Below, piece by piece: positions 1 to 4,520 of a DNA stretch of 6,675 nucleotides (its first letter is position 1; each line of letters opens with the position of its first letter). Origin of the DNA: an uncultured Rhizobiaceae group bacterium (GTDB lineage: Bacteria > Pseudomonadota > Alphaproteobacteria > Rhizobiales > Rhizobiaceae); NCBI GenBank assembly GCA_937923355.1, contig CALAIO010000274.1:1-6675 (forward strand), given 5' to 3'. Both the position numbers and the translations under genes were made by a program. The notes under the pieces are model-generated. The model saw only the letters and a list, made by a program, of their open reading frames with translations. It had not been told where the DNA came from and did not search any database.

Positions 1-238
1 GCGCCACATGTTGATGCAACGCGGCTGGCCGGCATCCTCATTGTTAATCACTGTTGTCTTGCAGCCAAACGGAGAAGGACACGCAGTCTTAACCGTCAGA
101 ACAGACCGTGCCGATTACGTGCTCGACAATCTGAATGGCAAAATAAAACAATGGAATGAGACTGAATACACTTATATCAAGCGACAATCGGATAAATATT
201 CTGGTCATTGGACAAAGATATCTGACCGCAGAGGATAA
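1..238 (+). CDS. Transglutaminase-like cysteine protease, BTLCP family (3' end only)
   Basis: The reading frame is open from the left window edge (first full codon at base 2) to TAA at 236-238, giving the last 78 residues of a protein truncated by the window. The segment with RGWPAS, an ITVV strand, NGEGHAVLTV and DYVLDNL matches what I know of the C-terminal half of bacterial transglutaminase-like cysteine proteinases (BTLCP, Pfam PF06035), usually about 200 residues long and often exported. In that papain-like fold the His of GHAV (bases 80-82) and the Asp of VLDN (bases 125-127) would be the catalytic His and Asp. The catalytic Cys lies upstream, outside the window. ATG codons at 8 and 14 are internal and should not be taken as starts. 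In other bacteria such proteins sit with adhesin or cyclic-di-GMP systems, but nothing here shows that. A strong terminator follows. Family assignment is fairly sure; substrate is unknown. Confidence 0.85.
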   Translation, partial: RHMLMQRGWPASSLLITVVLQPNGEGHAVLTVRTDRADYVLDNLNGKIKQWNETEYTYIKRQSDKYSGHWTKISDRRG

Positions 239-269
239 AAAGTAAAACGTTTGGGTTGGTAATTTGGTT

Positions 270-318
270 TTGATCTGGTCGATCCCCACCTACCCCCGTC
301 CCCACCAGACCAGATCAA
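270..318 (+). other. Hairpin with C-rich loop in the 3' untranslated region
   Basis: Bases 270-280 and 308-318 form a perfect 11-bp inverted repeat (core TGATCTGGTC / GACCAGATCA). It encloses a 27-base loop that is almost all pyrimidine on the plus strand, with runs CCCC, CC, CCCCC, CCCC and CC at 284-306. The minus strand therefore carries G runs of 2-5 with 1-2 base spacers, a pattern able to form a two-tetrad G-quadruplex. No T run follows on either strand, so this is not itself an intrinsic terminator. It lies between the end of the protease gene and the terminator at 322-358. Its role is unknown: it might protect the mRNA 3' end, or be part of a small RNA that shares the terminator. Confidence 0.6.
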
Positions 319-321
319 TTT

Positions 322-358
322 GGCCGGTTTGTATCTAATACAAACCGGCCTCTTTTTT
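322..358 (+). terminator. Rho-independent terminator of the protease transcript
   Basis: A perfect 13-bp stem (322-334 with 338-350; GGCCGGTTTGTAT and its complement) closes a 3-base loop, CTA. It is followed by TC and six T residues at 353-358. Stem, GC-rich base and T tract make a textbook intrinsic terminator for plus-strand transcription. Read on the minus strand, the hairpin sits after the carbonic-anhydrase-like gene but is followed only by AAATTG, so it would terminate poorly in that direction, although it could still stabilise that mRNA end. The T tract abuts the stop codon of the convergent gene at 360-362. Confidence 0.93.
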
Positions 359-359
359 A

Positions 360-884
360 TCAAACCTCTTTGAGACCGCTAGCAAAGCGTTTTGCATTTG
401 CTACATAATGCTGTGCAGAGGCTTTCAGTCCTTGAACTGCATTATCATCAAGCTGGCGAATTACTTTTCCTGGCATGCCCACAACGAGTGAATTATCAGG
501 GATTACTTTTCCCTCTGGCACAAGCGCACCAGCACCGACAAGGCAGTTATCGCCAATTACAGCGCCATTTAATACGGTAGCACCCATACCAATCAGTGAG
601 TTGTTGCCTATTTTGCATCCGTGAAGCATGGCTTTGTGCCCTATCGTGCATCCGTCACCAATGGAAAGAGGATATCCTGGATCCGTGTGCATTACACAAT
701 TTTCCTGGATATTGGTATTTTCGCCGATGGAAATAGGCTCATTATCACCACGGAGAACGCAGCCAAACCAAATGCCTACGCCGTCACTGACAATAATTCG
801 ACCAATCAATACCGCTGTTGGTGCAATCCAGTAAAAATTATCTGGAAATTTGGGGCTAATTCCGTCCAGTTCATAAATCGGCAT
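360..884 (-). CDS. Gamma-carbonic-anhydrase-like hexapeptide-repeat protein (CamH/YrdA type)
   Basis: This 174-residue protein is built of hexapeptide repeats (IGDGCTIG, IGNNSLIG, IGDNCLVG), which fold as a left-handed beta-helix trimer, followed by a C-terminal helix from about 144. The gamma-carbonic anhydrase metal site is intact: His66 (MHTD), His83 (GHKA) and His88 (LHGC). Arg45 and Asp47 of the RGD motif, Asn58 and Gln60 correspond, in my alignment from memory, to catalytic-site residues of archaeal Cam. The acidic loop with Cam's proton-shuttle Glu84 is absent and Cam Glu62 is replaced by Asn48, as in the short CamH/YrdA/PaaY group. CO2 hydration is therefore possible but unproven; some relatives show little activity or may serve as acyl-CoA thioesterases. 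An AAAGG ribosome binding site lies 8 bases before the ATG. It is the second gene of a unit, 16 bases after the small membrane protein gene. The protein is probably cytoplasmic. Confidence 0.9.
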   Translation of the reverse strand: MPIYELDGISPKFPDNFYWIAPTAVLIGRIIVSDGVGIWFGCVLRGDNEPISIGENTNIQENCVMHTDPGYPLSIGDGCTIGHKAMLHGCKIGNNSLIGMGATVLNGAVIGDNCLVGAGALVPEGKVIPDNSLVVGMPGKVIRQLDDNAVQGLKASAQHYVANAKRFASGLKEV

Positions 885-900
885 TCTCTCAACCTTTTGA

Positions 901-1218
901 TTAAATTAATCCCAAACCAACCAAAGTCTGAATGGAAACGATACCAATGCAGAAGCTCCATGCCATAGAAATGATTAGGCACAACCCCAGCAATGAAAAA
1001 CTCAACTTTTCTTCGCTCCATAGGAACAGACCGTTTTTCGCAATCACATAAGGACCAACGAACATACATAATACAAAACCTGTCAGCGCCCGAAAGGGTG
1101 TATCCATGGACAATTGTATAGAACCATCCGAATTTTGGTATATTGAAGAAGCTGTTGCGATAAACCCTGCTGTTACAAAACCGAACACAACTACAAAAGC
1201 GGCTAACATTGAACTCAT
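901..1218 (-). CDS. Small three-helix inner-membrane protein, resembles DUF6949
   Basis: A 105-residue, strongly hydrophobic protein. Predicted membrane segments lie at about 5-25 (AAFVVVFGFVTAGFIA), 44-60 (ALTGFVLCMFVGPYVIA) and 74-103, with a short charged loop KNGLFLWSEEK between the second and third. The middle motif GPYVIAKNGL and the late motif WSFCIGI recall an uncharacterised hyphomicrobial family I know as DUF6949; this is from memory and moderately certain. No catalytic motif is visible. The start is ambiguous: an AGG two bases before the ATG at 1218 is too close for a good site, while the in-frame ATG at 1209 (Met4) lies 11 bases after the same AGG. The gene precedes the carbonic-anhydrase-like gene by 16 bases and the two are probably co-transcribed. 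A bicarbonate- or CO2-related role is possible only by association. Confidence 0.75.
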   Translation of the reverse strand: MSSMLAAFVVVFGFVTAGFIATASSIYQNSDGSIQLSMDTPFRALTGFVLCMFVGPYVIAKNGLFLWSEEKLSFSLLGLCLIISMAWSFCIGIVSIQTLVGLGLI

Positions 1219-1238
1219 TACCTATAAATTTAACTTTG

Positions 1239-1270
1239 TATTTACCATGTTAAACGAGTGTAGAGTCAAG
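1239..1270 (-). promoter_or_regulatory. Possible promoter for the DUF6949-like/carbonic anhydrase-like unit
   Basis: On the minus strand, CTTGACT (1264-1270) is an almost ideal alphaproteobacterial -35 element. The best -10 match, TAAATA (1239-1244), lies 19 bases away, longer than the usual 17. With a 17-base spacer the -10 would be the poor GGTAAA (1241-1246). The start codon is about 20 bases downstream, so the leader would be very short. The rest of the 143-base divergent region (1219-1361) must also hold the promoter of the plus-strand gene at 1362, for which I see no convincing boxes. Confidence 0.35.
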
Positions 1271-1361
1271 ATGTTTGGCCATTCACCCACTATGATGAAT
1301 ACAAAGCAAATAGCGTGCCAAATGTCTCAATTCGAATAAATGACAATGGAAAAGCGTTTCA

Positions 1362-2204
1362 ATGCAAACTGCCCATCATAAGAATGATTATTCTGATCCG
1401 CTTTTGCTTGCTGGGCGTTCGGGCAATGCTGCGTTTCAACGTCAAATGCCAGGACATATTGAGCGGCTGGCAAAGTCGCGTATGGAGTCATCCAACAAAT
1501 CAGAGAAAATCAGCGCATCTCTCTTGAGAAAAATCATGATTACGGCAGTTACCTTACTAATCGCTGCTTTGGCAATGTTTGCTTCAGCGCATTTCTTTGG
1601 TGACAATCTTTCACGCGCCGGACATTCATCTTCAACAGCACAATTGGAAATTGTTATTGGTGATGAATATTTAAAAATTCCGGCAAATAAAGTCCGCTTT
1701 TACAATCAGCGCCATTCTGGTGCGCATGAAAAACTGGATCTTTATATCCACTGGCCATCCTTGTCTGGATATCAGGACAGTCTTTCATCTGATTTCAATA
1801 ATTCAACTGAAAACAAAAACCTTGTTTTTGTTACCATAGAGCCGCGAAACATGTCCTATGACATGTCTGGGCGTGTTGCTCCGATATACACTCAATTTTT
1901 TGAAGGTCGCGCTGAACCAACCAATACAGGTCTGGTCAAACAAGCGTTGAGTGCCAAAGGCGGATTTATCGATGAAGACTTATATTATGCCGCTTCAAGC
2001 CCTTACCCTTTTGCAACACGGTGTGTGAGAGAAATTGCCTCCACAACACCATTTTGCATCAGAGATATTCACGTAGGGAAAAACCTGATGTTGACATATC
2101 GCTTTCACCAAAAATATCTCGGTGACTGGATTGAACTGGAGCAGTCAATCAGGGCTTTAACCAAATCCATGATTGTAAGCCCGACAATTACGCTCACAAA
2201 TTAG
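1362..2204 (+). CDS. Conserved-type membrane-anchored protein of unknown function
   Basis: I do not recognise a named family; it resembles hypothetical transmembrane-anchored proteins of rhizobia. The 280-residue product has a polar N-terminal stretch of about 56 residues (with ERLAKSR and a basic SLLRK just before the membrane), one hydrophobic helix at about 57-76 (IMITAVTLLIAALAMFASAHF), and a soluble domain of about 200 residues. With positive charges on the N-terminal side, that domain should face the periplasm. It starts with a beta-rich part (AQLEIVIGDEYLKIPANKVRF) and ends with CIRDIHVGKNLMLTYRF and an amphipathic helix. Cys221 and Cys232 could form a disulphide. The chosen ATG has GGA 11 bases upstream. 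Met41 (base 1482) and Met59 are alternatives without a clear ribosome binding site. The stop interlocks with that of the convergent DUF3126 gene. It is a real gene judged by length, topology and codon use. Confidence 0.8.
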   Translation: MQTAHHKNDYSDPLLLAGRSGNAAFQRQMPGHIERLAKSRMESSNKSEKISASLLRKIMITAVTLLIAALAMFASAHFFGDNLSRAGHSSSTAQLEIVIGDEYLKIPANKVRFYNQRHSGAHEKLDLYIHWPSLSGYQDSLSSDFNNSTENKNLVFVTIEPRNMSYDMSGRVAPIYTQFFEGRAEPTNTGLVKQALSAKGGFIDEDLYYAASSPYPFATRCVREIASTTPFCIRDIHVGKNLMLTYRFHQKYLGDWIELEQSIRALTKSMIVSPTITLTN

Positions 2205-2416
2205 ACCTGATCTAAATCAATATCAAGAATTGCCATTGAGAAGCTGAAAGAGCGCTCGCCCTCGTCTTCATCAAGATAGATGACACCTAAAAACTCATCG
2301 CCTTTATAAACTTCGCATGAGTCTGTCTTCTTTGGACGTGGCTTCACTGCCAACTGATCATTGCCAAAAACAAATTTAAAATAAGCGTCGAGTTTTTTGA
2401 TTTCTTCAGGTGTCAC
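2201..2416 (-). CDS. DUF3126 family protein, GTG start
   Basis: A 71-residue acidic protein beginning with TPEEIKKLDAYFKFVFGN and ending in FSMAILDIDL matches, end to end and at the expected size, the alphaproteobacterial DUF3126 family as I remember it. Its function is unknown. No signal peptide, membrane segment or catalytic motif is visible, so it is presumably cytosolic. Translation must start at GTG (2414-2416): a good GGAGA site lies 7 bases upstream, no in-frame ATG lies between it and an upstream in-frame TAG, and the only internal Met is far downstream. It follows cysE on the same strand after 87 bases without a recognisable terminator, so co-transcription is plausible. This neighbourhood is, to my knowledge, common in Hyphomicrobiales. 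The stop codon overlaps that of the convergent gene. Confidence 0.88.
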   Translation of the reverse strand: MTPEEIKKLDAYFKFVFGNDQLAVKPRPKKTDSCEVYKGDEFLGVIYLDEDEGERSFSFSMAILDIDLDQV

Positions 2417-2423
2417 GAAAGTA

Positions 2424-2428
2424 TCTCC
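2424..2428 (-). promoter_or_regulatory. Ribosome binding site that fixes the GTG start of the DUF3126 gene
   Basis: GGAGA on the minus strand lies 7 bases before the GTG at 2416. It is the only Shine-Dalgarno-like element near the start of this frame, which has no nearby ATG, so it decides the start codon. Confidence 0.7.
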
Positions 2429-2503
2429 AGCAAGTGATTTGTTGAATTGCTTTTTGCACGGCTAATTGAGCAGTGTAAAGTGATTAGCGACCAGGATTGC
2501 AGA

Positions 2504-3325
2504 TTAACTCTTATCTTCAGCCAAAATCTGATTCATGGTGCGTGAAGGCTCTGAACAACCAGCAACATTAACAACTTTGCCGGGTATGCCCGCAAAAGTG
2601 ACTTTCTCAGGTACATTTTTAATCACCAATGAACCAGCAGCAATCCGCGAGCAATTCCCGATTTTGATATTACCCAACACCTTGGCACCAGCACCAAGCA
2701 GCACACCATTTCCGATTTTAGGATGGCGATCTTCCATTTCCTTGCCTGTACCGCCAAGAGTTACGCCATGAAGAATGGAAACATCATCGCCTACAACTGC
2801 CGTCTCACCCACAACAAGCCCTGTTGCGTGGTCGAGGAATATACCACGACCAAATTTGGCAGCAGGGTTAATGTCAGTTTGGAAAACTTGCGAGGAACGC
2901 GACTGTAAATAAAGCGCTATGTCCTTGTTGCCATGGTTCAGGTTCCAATGCGCAAGGCGGTGCGTTTGGATGGCATGGAAGCCTTTAAAATATAAAATCG
3001 GATCTATAAAACGGCTGCAAGCAGGGTCACGGTCATAGACTGCTGCTATATCAATGCGCAGAATTTCTGACCACTCAGGCCAATCTTCTCTCATTTGCTG
3101 AAAGCTTTGACGTACAAGATCGGCTGAGAAATCACGGTTATGAAGGCGTTCACCAATACGATAGGTCACAGCATCTTCCAAAGAAGACTGGTTCAAAATT
3201 GTATTGTAAATGAACGAAGACATCATCGGCTCTTTTGCAACAACGGCTTCTGCCTCTTTACGGATAGCCTCCCAAACGGGGTCTACCTTCGGCGTTTCAT
3301 TGTTTTTTAGCTTTACAGATGTCAT
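2504..3325 (-). CDS. cysE: Serine O-acetyltransferase
   Basis: It acetylates L-serine with acetyl-CoA to O-acetylserine, the first committed step of cysteine synthesis (EC 2.3.1.30), in the cytosol. The 273-residue protein has the helical N-terminal domain (to about 140, with SSLEDAV and DRDPAC) and a C-terminal left-handed beta-helix. The signature segment FLDHATGLVVGETAVVGDD (163-181) is intact, followed by TLGGTGK (189-195) and DRHPKIG. Asp165-His166 and His201 match the catalytic Asp-His and second His of E. coli CysE; Asp151 and the Asp of DRDP (about 100) match serine-binding positions. An AAAGGA site lies 8 bases before the ATG. The tail ends in AEDKS, not in the terminal Ile that docks into cysteine synthase in E. 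coli. It lies downstream of an alpha/beta hydrolase gene and upstream of the DUF3126 gene, apparently with its own promoter. Confidence 0.97.
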   Translation of the reverse strand: MTSVKLKNNETPKVDPVWEAIRKEAEAVVAKEPMMSSFIYNTILNQSSLEDAVTYRIGERLHNRDFSADLVRQSFQQMREDWPEWSEILRIDIAAVYDRDPACSRFIDPILYFKGFHAIQTHRLAHWNLNHGNKDIALYLQSRSSQVFQTDINPAAKFGRGIFLDHATGLVVGETAVVGDDVSILHGVTLGGTGKEMEDRHPKIGNGVLLGAGAKVLGNIKIGNCSRIAAGSLVIKNVPEKVTFAGIPGKVVNVAGCSEPSRTMNQILAEDKS

Positions 3326-3353
3326 CGACTTTATCCTTTGAAACAGACTTTCA

Positions 3354-3382
3354 AATATAAGCCATCATTGCGTTAGAACAAG
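3354..3382 (-). promoter_or_regulatory. Putative sigma-70-type promoter of cysE
   Basis: On the minus strand CTTGTT (3377-3382) and TATATT (3354-3359) are separated by exactly 17 bases, close to the alphaproteobacterial consensus CTTGAC-N17-CTATAT. The -10 box lies 28 bases before the cysE start. Upstream, at 3393-3398 and 3403-3408, a direct repeat of GTAAAC (plus-strand reading) recurs with a 10-base period, about one helical turn, where an activator could bind. I see no terminator for the upstream hydrolase gene in this 91-base gap, so readthrough into cysE also remains possible. Confidence 0.45.
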
Positions 3383-3416
3383 GCCAATTTTTGTAAACAA
3401 TCGTAAACTGGCGATG

Positions 3417-4160
3417 TTACGTAAGGAAATCCAGCACTTCCTGCTTGTAAACCTTATCGCCTACAGCATTCATATGATTTCGCTTCGGGATTGGTACATA
3501 TTGACCGTTTGGGATGATTGAAGCCAGTTTTTCACCATTAACGGCAACCGTGTCTTCTGTCCCTACAATCACCATGGTTTCTGGCTTCAGATTTTCAAAG
3601 AGTTCTTTTTGAATATAGGAGCGACCGCCCATGATGCAGGCCGCAAGGGCTTTTAGATCGCTTTTTGTAGCTTTTGCGAAATATCGGAACTCTGTCCCTA
3701 TTTTGGTTGTCACGGCTTCATCTGTATCAGCCATAAGAGCATCATAAATCTCAGATGAATCAAACCCACCTTCAATCATGTTGTATCCGTTGCCAGCGAG
3801 TATCAGCTTGTTCACCATTTCAGAGTGGCGCGAGACAAGCGTTGCTGAAATTCTTGCGCCCATTGAGTACCCCATAACGTGAGCGTCGCTAACCTCAAGA
3901 TGGCTAAGCAATGCAGCAGCATCATCCGCCATTTTTTCCAGCAGATAATCATCCTGATTATAAAACTTCTGGCTCTCGCCGTGTCCGCGATTATCTATGG
4001 CAATTACTCTGTAGCCATTATCGAGCAAAAACTGCGTCCAACCGACATTAATCCAATTGGTATGGGCATTAGAGGCAAACCCATGGATGAGCAGGATTAC
4101 ATCCCCCTCACCTTCGTCCCAATAAGCGATTTCTGCGGTATCAAGTTTGGCAATATTCAT
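3417..4160 (-). CDS. Alpha/beta hydrolase of unknown substrate
   Basis: With the start at ATG 4160 the protein has 247 residues, typical of small alpha/beta hydrolases. Visible landmarks are the oxyanion loop HGFAS (26-30), the DNRGHGES strand-turn (56-63), the nucleophile elbow GYSMG with Ser99, the acid Asp203 in VGTED, and His229 in KRNHM, completing a Ser-Asp-His triad. No signal peptide is seen, so a cytosolic esterase- or lactonase-like enzyme is likely, but the substrate cannot be read from sequence. The open frame extends 20 codons further to a TTG at 4220. I reject that start because the added residues lack family character, whereas the protein from NIAKLDTAEIAYWDEGEGD onward matches the usual N-terminus. 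The ribosome binding site before 4160 is weak (GAG 7 bases upstream). It is divergent from the zinc protein gene and is followed by cysE after 91 bases. Confidence 0.9.
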   Translation of the reverse strand: MNIAKLDTAEIAYWDEGEGDVILLIHGFASNAHTNWINVGWTQFLLDNGYRVIAIDNRGHGESQKFYNQDDYLLEKMADDAAALLSHLEVSDAHVMGYSMGARISATLVSRHSEMVNKLILAGNGYNMIEGGFDSSEIYDALMADTDEAVTTKIGTEFRYFAKATKSDLKALAACIMGGRSYIQKELFENLKPETMVIVGTEDTVAVNGEKLASIIPNGQYVPIPKRNHMNAVGDKVYKQEVLDFLT

Positions 4161-4188
4161 GAATTTACTCAAAATTTTCTTTGCATCG

Positions 4189-4206
4189 TCTAAACAATCT
4201 TTTAGA
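4189..4206. promoter_or_regulatory. Short dyad in a divergent promoter region
   Basis: TCTAAA (4189-4194) and TTTAGA (4201-4206) form a perfect 6-bp inverted repeat with a 6-base centre. It lies in the 86-base AT-rich gap between the divergent hydrolase gene and the zinc protein gene, where both promoters must lie. It could be an operator for either gene. It is short and AT-rich, so chance is a serious alternative. I could not identify convincing -35/-10 pairs here. Confidence 0.25.
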
Positions 4207-4234
4207 AGACTATTACACAAAAAAGCAAATACAT

Positions 4235-4239
4235 AAGGA
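4235..4239 (+). promoter_or_regulatory. Ribosome binding site that fixes the zinc protein start
   Basis: AAGGA lies 7 bases before the ATG at 4247 but only one base before the in-frame ATG at 4241, so translation should begin at 4247. This agrees with family members that start Met-Ala. Confidence 0.7.
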
Positions 4240-4246
4240 TATGGTT

Positions 4247-4492
4247 ATGGCTGAAACATCAGTTGCACATTTTCAAAATGACCAAGGTGTCGAAGCTATT
4301 GAAGTTGGTGTGAAGGAATTCATGTGCTGTGGCGCAAGTGCACCTTATGACCATCCGCATGTTTTTCTTGATATGGGTAGCGATAACGAAATTATCTGCC
4401 CTTATTGCTCTACCGTCTACAGATATGCCAGCGACCTCAAAGGACATGAAACACGACCTGAGGGATGCAACTTCAAAGATGAAGCAGCATAG
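4247..4492 (+). CDS. zf-CHCC zinc protein, NDUFS6-like
   Basis: An 81-residue protein with the spaced ligands Cys27 or Cys28, His36, Cys51 and Cys54. Taking Cys27, the spacing is C-x8-H-x14-C-x2-C; the motif regions read EFMCCG, DHPHVFLDMG and IICPYCSTVYRY. This is the zf-CHCC domain (Pfam PF10276) shared with the mitochondrial complex I subunit NDUFS6, where the same four residues bind zinc. In alphaproteobacteria the homologue is associated with respiratory complex I, so a role in complex I structure or assembly is the best inference; nothing in the window tests it. The doubled Cys27-Cys28 leaves the first ligand slightly uncertain. Cys74 near the C-terminus (RPEGC) is also typical of the bacterial proteins as I recall them. 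No membrane segment is seen. The gene precedes the FAD monooxygenase gene by 28 bases and probably shares its transcript. Confidence 0.9.
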   Translation: MAETSVAHFQNDQGVEAIEVGVKEFMCCGASAPYDHPHVFLDMGSDNEIICPYCSTVYRYASDLKGHETRPEGCNFKDEAA

Positions 4493-4520
4493 GTTTGCAA
4501 ATCAGAAGCGTTTATCTTAA

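Noticed and set aside
270..318. First hairpin as a second intrinsic terminator
   Set aside because: The 27-base loop is too large and no T run follows on either strand; the real terminator is the next hairpin.
621..968. 115-codon plus-strand open frame opposite the carbonic-anhydrase-like gene
   Set aside because: It is antisense to a clear hexapeptide-repeat protein and runs across the gap into the next gene, with no ribosome binding site or recognisable domain.
1239..1270. MerR-family operator
   Set aside because: The 19-base spacing fits, but the spacer contains no inverted repeat and no MerR-type gene is in the window.
1106..1527. Overlapping plus-strand open frames of 77 and 70 codons around the divergent region
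   Set aside because: One is antisense to the membrane protein gene, the other is out of frame with the membrane-anchored protein gene. Neither shows plausible protein composition or a good start signal.
360..3325. The gamma-carbonic-anhydrase-like protein and CysE as a duplicated pair
   Set aside because: Both use left-handed beta-helix hexapeptide repeats, but their signature motifs and N-terminal domains differ and they are separated by unrelated genes.
3879..4193. 104-codon plus-strand open frame opposite the hydrolase gene
   Set aside because: It is antisense to the catalytic core of the hydrolase and has no family resemblance.
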